A stretch of 64,000 nucleotides of DNA. Origin: Afipia sp. 64-13 (lineage in GTDB: Bacteria > Pseudomonadota > Alphaproteobacteria > Rhizobiales > Xanthobacteraceae). The number at the start of each line of letters is the position of its first letter. Within the stretch, counting starts at the first letter, position 1. Location of the stretch: the NCBI GenBank assembly GCA_001897755.1, contig MKUJ01000003.1, forward strand, positions 93,754-157,753, given 5' to 3'. A program made the position numbers and the translations under genes. Below are positions 15,239 to 21,777 of the stretch, one piece after another. The notes beneath the pieces were generated by a model that was given only the letters and a program-made list of their open reading frames with translations, was not told the DNA's origin and searched no databases.

Positions 15239-15649
15239 ATGCTGAGCGGCACCGGCCAGACGCGACGCGCCGGTTACCATGTTTCGAAAGACGAATGGAT
15301 TGCGCCCGGCCCGTGCAGGGATGCTTTCACCGCGGCGCGCTGCCGCGGGGAAATGCAAAGGGGCTGGGAATTGCAGAAGGATGTTTTGCCGGGATTGATC
15401 GACCCCGATCGCGTACCCGACGTTTTCGTCGAAGGTGTCGCATCGATCGAAATGGCCGGGACGGCCTGTCTGAGACTCACGTTCTACGTTGCGCGCGACC
15501 TGGGCGAAGGAGAGTTCGACCGAGTAATAGTCGCGCGGATAATTGTCCCCAAGGAGTTGTGGGATTTGCTCGTTCTGCAAGCACGCGCTGTCAGCCAAGG
15601 ACTCCCGTTCTTGCCGGCGGCGGATTGTGGGGAGGGACGAGTTCACTGA
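15239..15649 (+). CDS. phage protein of unknown function, opposite to the early operon
   Basis: A plus-strand frame ends at 15649. Its C-terminal part, DRVPDVFVEGVASIEMAGTA then RLTFYVARDLGEGEFDRVIV and ARIIVPKELWDLLVLQARA, resembles a small phage family with a PDVYVDGVxxIE-type strand. The start is uncertain: ATG 15239 avoids overlap with the divergent gene, and ATG 15353 would leave room for a divergent promoter. Its 3' end overlaps the convergent Cro-like gene by 7 bp. Confidence 0.55.
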   Translation: MLSGTGQTRRAGYHVSKDEWIAPGPCRDAFTAARCRGEMQRGWELQKDVLPGLIDPDRVPDVFVEGVASIEMAGTACLRLTFYVARDLGEGEFDRVIVARIIVPKELWDLLVLQARAVSQGLPFLPAADCGEGRVH

Positions 15650-15861
15650 ACGTCCCTCCGCGCCTCGATCGAGGCCATGGCCTCGATCGTCACCGCGCGC
15701 AGGCCCTTAGCGGCCGCCGCATCAGCAACCGCCATCCAGCGCGATGCCGGAATAGAGTCCCGAGCCTTCATCGTGCGGGCATGACTGGTCTTAATCCCAA
15801 TCGCGAGACCGAATTCGACCGGCCCGCCGAACGCATCAATGATGTCTGAAAAGGTCTCCAT
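15643..15861 (-). CDS. Cro-like phage repressor
   Basis: This is a 72-residue helix-turn-helix protein starting METFSDIIDAFGGPVEFGLA, followed by IGIKTSHARTMKARDSIPAS and RWMAVADAAAAKGLRAVTIE. This pattern is typical of small Cro-type regulators. A longer frame to 15918 would run through the operator O1, so the Met at 15861 is chosen. It is divergent from the CI-like gene and sits on the side of the early operon, as cro does in lambda. Confidence 0.75.
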   Translation of the reverse strand: METFSDIIDAFGGPVEFGLAIGIKTSHARTMKARDSIPASRWMAVADAAAAKGLRAVTIEAMASIEARRDVQ

Positions 15862-15867
15862 ATCGGA

Positions 15868-15897
15868 ATCGCTACATTCTGTAGTGATTCGCGTCAA
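15868..15897 (-). promoter_or_regulatory. candidate promoter of the Cro-like gene
   Basis: TTGACG on the minus strand (15897-15892) is followed about 17 bp later by TAGCGA, which lies inside operator O1. The -10 match is weak; the -35 is good. Confidence 0.4.
15869..15887. promoter_or_regulatory. operator O1 (imperfect palindrome) before the Cro-like gene
   Basis: TCGCTACAT, one base, CTGTAGTGA: it matches the perfect copy at 16334-16352 at most positions. It lies 8 bp upstream of the Cro-like start and covers the likely -10 of its promoter. Confidence 0.7.
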
Positions 15898-15917
15898 CAC
15901 AGCACGTAGCGATTTCA

Positions 15918-15936
15918 ACGCTACATTTGGTAGCGA
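15918..15936. promoter_or_regulatory. operator O2 overlapping the CI-like start codon
   Basis: ACGCTACAT, one base, TGGTAGCGA: the same palindrome as O1 and O3. Its last base is the A of the CI-like ATG. A further single half-site, GTAGCGA, lies about 10 bp upstream at 15906-15912. Confidence 0.7.
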
Positions 15937-16301
15937 TGACGGCTAGGTTGAGTGCAATTCGTCGCGCGCAGGGCGCACGACTCAAAGACGCCCGCATAAA
16001 GGCAGGCTTCAAGTCCGCACGCGACGCGGCTACGAAGTGCGGCTGGCCTGAGAGCACTTACCGAGCTCACGAAACCGGAACACGCAAAATCGGCGATGAT
16101 GACGCGGAGCGCTACGCGCGGCGTTTTCGGAGCGAGGGCGTGCGTATCTCAGCCCGATTTATAATATTCGGTGCGGAAACAGGCGGCTCGGAGGATTTTG
16201 GCGACCGAGTAAGCCTCGATCAACTGGTGGAAGACCTCCCCAACGAAGAAGTCAGCCGGATCGCGGAGGCGATCAAGTTGATCCGGACGCGCTCCCGGTA
16301 G
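15936..16301 (+). CDS. CI-like phage repressor (XRE family)
   Basis: This is a 121-residue protein. The N-terminal HTH (RRAQGARLKDARIKAGFKSA, RDAATKCGWPESTYRAHETG, DDDAERYARRF) is the XRE/Cro-CI type. The C-terminal part is short and acidic (DRVSLDQLVEDLPNEEVSRI), without a LexA-like autocleavage domain, so induction would need an antirepressor or another route. No Shine-Dalgarno precedes the ATG and operator O2 abuts it, so a leaderless mRNA is possible. Confidence 0.82.
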   Translation: MTARLSAIRRAQGARLKDARIKAGFKSARDAATKCGWPESTYRAHETGTRKIGDDDAERYARRFRSEGVRISARFIIFGAETGGSEDFGDRVSLDQLVEDLPNEEVSRIAEAIKLIRTRSR

Positions 16302-16333
16302 CAATAAATCGCTACAAATCGTATTGATTTTTG

Positions 16334-16352
16334 TCGCTACATGATGTAGCGA
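16334..16352. promoter_or_regulatory. operator O3, perfect 19-bp palindrome
   Basis: TCGCTACAT, one base, ATGTAGCGA is perfectly symmetric. It lies between the CI-like gene and the eight-gene operon that follows it. A nearby half-site, TCGCTACA, occurs at about 16309-16316. Confidence 0.75.
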
Positions 16353-16380
16353 TTTTCTCGACGCATTCGAGGAGATCGCG

Positions 16381-16527
16381 ATGCTGCCGGCCGACTCACC
16401 GCAAATCTATCGTCCACGTCCGCACGAAGAAGCGATCGCCCTCAGCGGATTCATTGAGACATTCACCGCACAATGGCCGACGGCCGCCATCGCCGCGCTG
16501 GCGCATCGCATTCTGGAGGTGCTGTGA
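16381..16527 (+). CDS. small phage protein (48 aa), first gene of rightward operon
   Basis: The frame starts MLPADSPQIYRPRPHEEAIA and ends AAIAALAHRILEVL. A good ribosome binding site (GAGGAGA) lies 6 bp before the ATG. Its TGA overlaps the next ATG (TGATG). Function unknown; support is the RBS and the coupling. Confidence 0.6.
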   Translation: MLPADSPQIYRPRPHEEAIALSGFIETFTAQWPTAAIAALAHRILEVL

Positions 16528-16820
16528 TGGCTCGCAAATCCCTGAAGGATCAGCTTTTTGACCGCGACTCCGACGCCTACTTCGCTGCGGATCGCATTAT
16601 GTCCGTCATCCGCTACGCCAACGTTGGAATTTGGCGTGACGACCTAATCGATGCCCATTTCGATATGGTCTATTTCTGGGCGCATCGGGAGAACGAGCGG
16701 TTCGACTGGTGTCTCCAGCACGGCATAATGGCCCGTGACAAGGCCATCGCGCAGTGGAGCGGCCGCTGGTATCGAGCGCAGGCGGTCGCGGCAGCCGGAG
16801 CACTGGAAGGCGCTGCATAA
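16527..16820 (+). CDS. small phage protein, unknown
   Basis: This encodes 97 residues starting MARKSLKDQLFDRDSDAYFA, with several aromatic residues (FDMVYFWAHRENERFDWCLQ). The start is fixed by the overlap with the previous stop. The TAA overlaps the next ATG. No family recognised. Confidence 0.65.
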   Translation: MARKSLKDQLFDRDSDAYFAADRIMSVIRYANVGIWRDDLIDAHFDMVYFWAHRENERFDWCLQHGIMARDKAIAQWSGRWYRAQAVAAAGALEGAA

Positions 16821-17101
16821 TGGCCGCGCCCTTCCTGACCCCGACCCTCGCCTTTGCGCTCACCGCCGGCCTGCGCGGGCCGCTGCGCGGCTACGCCAGC
16901 CTGTTCTATTGCCCGGTCACGCAGCAAAGGTTCTCCCTGGCGACGATCCGTCGGCTCACTGAGCTTCGCTACTATCGCGAGCACCGCAGCCGCGCAGCGC
17001 TCACCGCCGAAGGCCGCCGCGTCGCCATGGCTCTCGCAGGCGTCGTCGCCATCATCGCCGCTGCGCAGCGGTCCCCGAACCGGATCGGGGTGATCTCATG
17101 A
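16820..17101 (+). CDS. small phage protein, unknown
   Basis: This encodes 93 residues starting MAAPFLTPTLAFALTAGLRG. It contains RFSLATIRRLTELRYYREHR and a hydrophobic C-terminal segment (VAMALAGVVAIIAAAQ). It overlaps both neighbours by 1-4 bp. Confidence 0.6.
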   Translation: MAAPFLTPTLAFALTAGLRGPLRGYASLFYCPVTQQRFSLATIRRLTELRYYREHRSRAALTAEGRRVAMALAGVVAIIAAAQRSPNRIGVIS

Positions 17102-17421
17102 CCGAACAGCAATGGCGCATCAGCACCGGCCCCTATGAATTTTCCTCAGATGGCATCTGGGCGCGCTCGCCATGGAACGCGAAGGTCAAGATCGCAACGA
17201 TCTCGATTTTCAGTCCGATGAACGGCATCGACTGGCAGACGCACGGCCGCATGTTCGCAGCGTCCTACGATCTGGCGATCGCCGCGGATCTCTATACCAA
17301 AGCTGCACACGAGGTCCGCGATCTTCTCAACGCGCGCGGCATTCCCTGCCCCGCCTCCATCGCCCTCGCCGCCGAGAAGGCGCGCCAGGCCCTAGCGAAG
17401 CTTGAACCGGGGGCGTCATGA
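17098..17421 (+). CDS. small phage protein, unknown
   Basis: This encodes 107 residues starting MTEQQWRISTGPYEFSSDGI. The central beta-rich part resembles small phage proteins with an ExxxGxWIRxPxG-like strand pattern, followed by a helix (FAASYDLAIAADLYTKAAHE, LLNARGIPCPASIALAAEKA). It overlaps its neighbours by 4 bp. Confidence 0.62.
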   Translation: MTEQQWRISTGPYEFSSDGIWARSPWNAKVKIATISIFSPMNGIDWQTHGRMFAASYDLAIAADLYTKAAHEVRDLLNARGIPCPASIALAAEKARQALAKLEPGAS

Positions 17422-17660
17422 GCGAGAACCAAAAGGACACACAGCGCGCGCTTGCCGCCGCCAAGGCAATCATAGACGGGCGCGATCCATTTAGGGATTA
17501 CGCATCGATCCTAGTCACCGCCGAACACGCCTTCGCTGCCACTCTTCTTGCCGTGATGGACCGAGATCCTCGCAAGGCCGCCGCGATGCTCAATGAAGGG
17601 CTTGTTCAAGGGATCGAGAACCGGCTTGCGCTGTACGCCTCGAAGGGCCATGCGGCATGA
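17418..17660 (+). CDS. small phage protein, unknown
   Basis: This encodes 80 residues starting MSENQKDTQRALAAAKAIID, all helical. It contains YASILVTAEHAFAATLLAVM and MLNEGLVQGIENRLALYASK, which suggests a small oligomeric protein. It is coupled by ATGA overlaps on both sides. Confidence 0.62.
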   Translation: MSENQKDTQRALAAAKAIIDGRDPFRDYASILVTAEHAFAATLLAVMDRDPRKAAAMLNEGLVQGIENRLALYASKGHAA

Positions 17661-17776
17661 TCGAAGCATCGATCATGCTCGCTGCCGCGGATGTGTGGGC
17701 CGAGAACGTCGACCTGGTGCCTTGGGCATTGGCGGCCATGGCAGTCATCCTTCTTCTGGTGCGGAGGCCGTCATGA
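17657..17776 (+). CDS. tiny phage membrane protein (39 aa)
   Basis: The frame reads MIEASIMLAAADVWAENVDL and then a hydrophobic span (VPWALAAMAVILLLV) ending RRPS. The ATG overlaps the previous stop and the TGA overlaps the next start, so it fills the gap between two coupled genes exactly. Confidence 0.5.
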   Translation: MIEASIMLAAADVWAENVDLVPWALAAMAVILLLVRRPS

Positions 17777-18045
17777 GTGGCCGCTCACCGCGACACCGCC
17801 ACCGGAGCAGCATGATCGTCTGGCGGGAAGAAACGCATCGTGTCGTTGCCTATTGCGGCGAATTATCGGTCGGCGCCATCTTCCCGGGAGTCCATCGCTG
17901 GCGTTGGCGAGTGTGGCATACCGTGAACGCCAACCCCGTCGAGGGAGTTACGCTCAATAGTGCTGCTGCGCGCGCTGCGGTCGAAGATCGCTTTGAATGC
18001 TTCGTCAAGGCTGCCGGGCTGATCATGGCGGAGAGCGCGGGATGA
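17773..18045 (+). CDS. small phage protein, unknown
   Basis: This encodes 90 residues starting MSGRSPRHRHRSSMIVWREE. The pattern GAIFPGVHRWRWRVWHTVNA followed by AARAAVEDRFECFVKAAGL resembles small phage proteins of the type "W-W/xxGxaxs..eAk..vE.af..w...aGL". It overlaps its neighbours by 4 bp. Confidence 0.65.
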   Translation: MSGRSPRHRHRSSMIVWREETHRVVAYCGELSVGAIFPGVHRWRWRVWHTVNANPVEGVTLNSAAARAAVEDRFECFVKAAGLIMAESAG

Positions 18046-18338
18046 CTCTGCCGACGATCCGCGGTGCATGCGAGGGCTTGGCGGAATTCACCGAGGCCTG
18101 GCTGCGCGACGCGATCGACCTGGTGTCCTTCTGCATCGTCGAGGACGGGCCAGTCTATGCTCCCATTCTGGAGCGGCTTGAGGCCGAACTGCAGATCCTG
18201 CAGCGGCGCGAAGATGTCATGGCCCGCGCCAGGCGTAATCTCGTGCGACGACGGGACGAATTCGTTGAAAGGGACCTTGTCCTAAAAAAGCAAAATAGCG
18301 CGGTGCCGGGGTTGGAGCCCCGTGGCCACTCGCATTGA
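18042..18338 (+). CDS. small phage protein, last gene of rightward operon
   Basis: This encodes 98 residues starting MTLPTIRGACEGLAEFTEAW. It is helical (ERLEAELQILQRREDVMARA). The last dozen codons (KQNSAVPGLEPRGHSH) lie inside a strong inverted repeat (18294-18359), so the natural end may have been altered. Confidence 0.58.
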   Translation: MTLPTIRGACEGLAEFTEAWLRDAIDLVSFCIVEDGPVYAPILERLEAELQILQRREDVMARARRNLVRRRDEFVERDLVLKKQNSAVPGLEPRGHSH

Positions 18339-18359
18339 GCAGGCCTAAACCGCGCTATT
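18294..18359. repeat. long hairpin at the end of the rightward operon
   Basis: An 11-bp inverted repeat, AATAGCGCGGT with ACCGCGCTATT, encloses a second stem (GGGG..GCCCC at about 18308-18322). It follows a run of six A at about 18285 and overlaps the last codons of the operon. It could be a terminator or a structured RNA. Confidence 0.5.
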
Positions 18360-18500
18360 CGCTCTTCATCGCAGCTATCGAACGAGCAAGCGGGTGACGT
18401 GCCGATTTCCTCGTTTTCTCCGCGACTCGCTTCGCGCTCAGCGCAAAAACCGCAACTCCAATCCCGCCGTCACAACGGGCCCGTGGAACGGATGACCTCG

Positions 18501-18536
18501 CTAGAGGTTTTCGGGTACAGTCAAAAGTTTGGTCAT
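18501..18536 (-). pseudogene. possible excisionase remnant
   Basis: Just after the integrase gene, a strong ribosome binding site (AAGGGGAGG) precedes ATG at 18536 and an 11-codon frame, MTKLLTVPENL, then a stop. The first eight residues match the usual start of AlpA/excisionase proteins (xxLLTVPEVAxxL). No continuation is seen in other frames. Confidence 0.3.
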
Positions 18537-18596
18537 AGCGGCCTCCCCTTCTCTGTCGCCCCTAAATGGGGCTCACCAGCCGAAACGCAAGAGCCC

Positions 18597-19931
18597 TTAT
18601 CCTGCCCGCTTGAGCGCCTCATCGATCTTCATTCCCGGCGCCAGCGCGATCATCTCAAGATACTTCAGCTTCATGCGCAGACCATGGCCGTCGCCATATT
18701 TCGGCTTTCCATTGGCGTGACCCAGCAATTCGTCCCGTAATTCATCGGGACACTCTGCATCCCGCAGCCGGTCCTTGAAGCCGTGCCGCAGCGAATAGAC
18801 GCTGTGCATGCGGGACGGCTTCATGCCGTGCTCGACGAAATATTTGTTCACCGTTGCCGAGAAGGTGTTTTCGTTGTCGGCATAGCGGGCAAAGCCGTTC
18901 GGGAAGCACTTCATCGCCTCGAGAGCGATGCCGACCAACGGGATGTCGCGGGCGGAAGATTCCGTTTTTAGAATCCGCCCGACCGGCAAAATGCGGATGT
19001 ACGGGATCGGCTGGTTGAGGACGATGCGCTCGGCGGCGAGGTTGACAATTTCGGAGGGTCGCGCGCCGGTGTTCACCATGACATAGATCGCTGCTCGCGC
19101 TTCATCGTTGAGACCGTTGAGCGCGCCGTCGCGCAGGATGATGTTGACGATAAATTCAGGCGTGAACGGCTTGCGCTGGCCATCCCGGCCGCCCTCAAGG
19201 CGAAGCCCCGTGAACACGGTCTCGATCTCAAGCCGATGGAGGCGGCCGACCACCTTCATCATGCGGCTGACATGACTCAGATTCTTGTTCGCGGTGTTGA
19301 TGTGAACGCCTTCTTTCGTGATGCGGGCCTGCCAATGCTCGCGCCATTTGAGGCCGTCACCACGTGTCATCTCGTCGAGGTATTTATCGCCAATGACTTC
19401 TATCAGCTGCTCCGCAGCGCGCTTCTTGCCGGCCTGCCACTTTCGCAACTGTCCGGGAGAGTGATTAAGCCGCTTCGTTACGGTCGCGGTCTCGAATTCC
19501 GAGAAGAGCCGCGACAGCCTGATTCTAGGTTTATCGACGCCACCCAGCACGGCCATGCGCGTGGTTGCATCATGAATGCGATCGCCCGCGGCGAGGGTCT
19601 CGATACGGCGTTTTAAATTGGCGGGAGCTTCAAGCGCGACTTCGGCCGCCGGCGCGTAATCAAGATCCAGCGTCCGGGCGCGCCTTGTGGCCGCGGCATA
19701 CTCAATTTCAGCTTGGCGTCGTTTACCGTCGGCGCACTTGCTCCAGAACGCCTCCAGATCGACGTTCATCTGATCGGCACGAAGCCGGGCCTTACGGCCG
19801 AGGCGGTCGCTGGCCACGGCGATACCGGTGCTGAGCTTCACCGGATCTCGCTTGTCATATTTCTGGAATTCGGCGGGCACGCGCCGCACGAAGTGCCAAA
19901 CCCCGTTCCGCCTGGTCAGATACTCGCTCAC
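18597..19931 (-). CDS. int: phage tyrosine integrase
   Basis: This is a 444-residue site-specific recombinase. The N-terminal third is an arm-binding and core-binding region (SEYLTRRNGVWHFVRRVPAE is the common start of alphaproteobacterial phage integrases). Catalytic residues are visible: Arg in NTGARPSEIVNL, Lys in RILKTESSARDIPL, His-x-x-Arg in HSVYSLRHGFKDRL, His in LLGHANGKPKYGDG, and the nucleophilic Tyr in the following segment. It starts 110 bp from the 3' end of tRNA-Glu, the presumed attachment site. Confidence 0.95.
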   Translation of the reverse strand: MSEYLTRRNGVWHFVRRVPAEFQKYDKRDPVKLSTGIAVASDRLGRKARLRADQMNVDLEAFWSKCADGKRRQAEIEYAAATRRARTLDLDYAPAAEVALEAPANLKRRIETLAAGDRIHDATTRMAVLGGVDKPRIRLSRLFSEFETATVTKRLNHSPGQLRKWQAGKKRAAEQLIEVIGDKYLDEMTRGDGLKWREHWQARITKEGVHINTANKNLSHVSRMMKVVGRLHRLEIETVFTGLRLEGGRDGQRKPFTPEFIVNIILRDGALNGLNDEARAAIYVMVNTGARPSEIVNLAAERIVLNQPIPYIRILPVGRILKTESSARDIPLVGIALEAMKCFPNGFARYADNENTFSATVNKYFVEHGMKPSRMHSVYSLRHGFKDRLRDAECPDELRDELLGHANGKPKYGDGHGLRMKLKYLEMIALAPGMKIDEALKRAG

Positions 19932-20041
19932 GGCCTGCCCATGTTGGACGCAATGTTGGACGAAACTGTCGCAACGGCCGCGAAATTTGTCAATGAAATG
20001 AAAGAAACGCCCGTTTTATCGGCATTTTTGACGGAAAACCG

Positions 20042-20116
20042 TGGCGCTCCCTAGGGGAATCGAACCCCTGTTTCAGCCTTGAGAGGGCCGCGTCCTAACC
20101 GCTAGACGAAGGGAGC
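20042..20116 (-). tRNA. tRNA-Glu(CTC), prophage attachment gene
   Basis: The minus strand gives a complete cloverleaf: acceptor GCTCCCT paired with AGGGAGC, a D arm with GTCTAGCGGTTAGGAC, anticodon loop CTCTCAA (anticodon CTC), T arm GGGGTTCGATTCCCC, discriminator G and encoded CCA. The integrase gene lies against its 3' end, so the phage very likely integrated there and restored the tRNA 3' half. The second copy of the attachment core would be left of the window. Confidence 0.96.
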
Positions 20117-20171
20117 GTTGGCGACAGGGAATAGCCTCGAAAGCGGCTCTCCGCAAGGTGCGAACCGCAGA

Positions 20172-20504
20172 TCAGCGCCCGTTGTGGAATTTCAGCCGCC
20201 CCACTGGCTTGAGCGAGCGCGCCTCGAAGGTGCGGATTTCCGCGCCGCCCGTCGGCAATTCGATCGTCACCGCCAGCCTGTCGCCGGCGGCCACGGTGGA
20301 GACGATCCGCGCACCCGCCGGCAGCTCCGCCGCCGCCTCGGCCTGGGCCGCCTCTCCGCTATGGAACAGACGGTAGCCGACCGCGATCAGCACCGCGCCG
20401 ATGCCGAGCGCCGTGGTCAGGCCCGCAACCAGCATCAGCCGCCGCACCCGCGCCATCAGCGCGGCTTGCTCGGGCGTCGGATCAGGTGCAACAGTTTCGC
20501 TCAT
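20172..20504 (-). CDS. small membrane protein, unknown
   Basis: This is a 110-residue protein with one membrane span (LMLVAGLTTALGIGAVLIAV) after a short cytosolic N terminus. A periplasmic beta-rich part follows (GARIVSTVAAGDRLAVTIEL, FEARSLKPVGRLKFHNGR). It looks like the DUF6476 type found divergent to rluD in this family. Its ATG at 20504 overlaps the oppositely oriented rluD ATG at 20503, so one of the two starts may be further inside. Confidence 0.75.
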   Translation of the reverse strand: MSETVAPDPTPEQAALMARVRRLMLVAGLTTALGIGAVLIAVGYRLFHSGEAAQAEAAAELPAGARIVSTVAAGDRLAVTIELPTGGAEIRTFEARSLKPVGRLKFHNGR

Positions 20505-21558
20505 GCAACGCTCTTCCCAACACGTCTCATCTCAACTTGCCGCCGCCGATATCGCGGCGCCGTCCGGCGGCGAGCGCCATCAATTCACGCTCGAAACCGG
20601 CGAAGCCGCGGCGCGACTCGATCGGATGCTGGCGGCCCGTTGCACCGACCTGTCGCGCACGCGCCTCAAAGCGCTGATCCTCGATGGCCGCGTCACCGTC
20701 AATGCCGCGCCGGTTCGCGACCCCGCTTATCACGTCGGCGTCGGCGACACGATCACAATCGACGTGCCGCCCGCGGTGCCGGCCGAGCCCGCCGGCGAGA
20801 ACATCCCGCTCGATATCGTCTATGAAGACGACGACATCATCGTGCTGAACAAGCCGAAAGGGCTTGTCGTGCACCCCGCCGCCGGACACGAAACCGGCAC
20901 GCTGGTGAATGCGCTGATCGCCCATTGCGGCGCCAGCCTGTCAGGCATCGGCGGCGTCAAGCGGCCCGGCATCGTGCATCGGCTCGACAAGGACACCACC
21001 GGTCTGATGGTGGTGGCCAAGAACGACCGCGCCCACCAGTCGCTATCGGCGCAGTTCGCCGATCATGGCCGCACCGGCGAGATGCGTCGCGGCTACCTGG
21101 CCTTTGTCTGGGGGGCGCCGGACCGGCCGCGCGGCACCATCGACCAGCCGATCGACCGCCATCCGTTCGCCCGCGAGAAAATGGCGGTACGCACTACCGG
21201 CCGCTTCGCCGTCACCCATTGGGAGACGCAGCAAAGCTTCGCCGGCAGAGACGGCAAGCCGGTCGCCAGCCTGCTCGCCTGCCAGCTCGAGACCGGACGG
21301 ACACATCAGATCCGCGTCCACCTCGCTCATCTCGGGCACCCCCTCCTCGGCGACGATGTCTATGGCTCGGGCTTCAAGACCAAGGCGCGGCAGTTGCCGG
21401 ACGAGGCAAGAAACACGCTTGCGGCTCTGGGCAGGCAGGCCCTGCATGCCTATCTCCTTGTTCTGGAGCACCCGGCCACCGGAGAAATCATGCAGTGGCA
21501 GACCGGGCTGCCGGAGGATTTGCTTCTCCTCGAAGCCGCGCTCGGTAGCACAGACTAA
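20503..21558 (+). CDS. rluD: ribosomal large subunit pseudouridine synthase D-like
   Basis: This is a 351-residue RluA-family enzyme converting uridines of 23S rRNA (E. coli positions 1911/1915/1917) to pseudouridine. An S4 RNA-binding domain spans about 28-90 (RLDRMLAARCTDLSRTRLKA). The catalytic motif HRLDKDTTGL at 159-168 includes the active-site Asp 162. LLACQLETGRTHQIRVHLAH and LLGDDVYG follow as in the family. The start Met at 20503 gives a short N-terminal extension and lacks an obvious ribosome binding site. Confidence 0.9.
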   Translation: MQRSSQHVSSQLAAADIAAPSGGERHQFTLETGEAAARLDRMLAARCTDLSRTRLKALILDGRVTVNAAPVRDPAYHVGVGDTITIDVPPAVPAEPAGENIPLDIVYEDDDIIVLNKPKGLVVHPAAGHETGTLVNALIAHCGASLSGIGGVKRPGIVHRLDKDTTGLMVVAKNDRAHQSLSAQFADHGRTGEMRRGYLAFVWGAPDRPRGTIDQPIDRHPFAREKMAVRTTGRFAVTHWETQQSFAGRDGKPVASLLACQLETGRTHQIRVHLAHLGHPLLGDDVYGSGFKTKARQLPDEARNTLAALGRQALHAYLLVLEHPATGEIMQWQTGLPEDLLLLEAALGSTD

Positions 21559-21777
21559 TGGAGGTGTGCTGAAAAGCCGCATGGTTACAGACATTTAATG
21601 CCCGTCACAGCAACGTGACCCCGGTTCGTTCTTCCGTCTCGCGCCCCGCTTGGTGTATGCTGCACCTGCGCTGGAGATGTCCCAGCGCGGAACAATGCAG
21701 CCCGGCCGGCTTTTGACAAAGCGGCACACTGCCTGGCCCGCCGCTATCGGGGGCCTGAACCCATGGAGGGCGCAAGC

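Noticed and set aside
15224-15646. Minus-strand 140-codon gene starting GTG at 15646, coupled to the Cro-like stop
   Set aside because: Its composition is less protein-like than the opposing plus frame. Kept only as an alternative in the findings.
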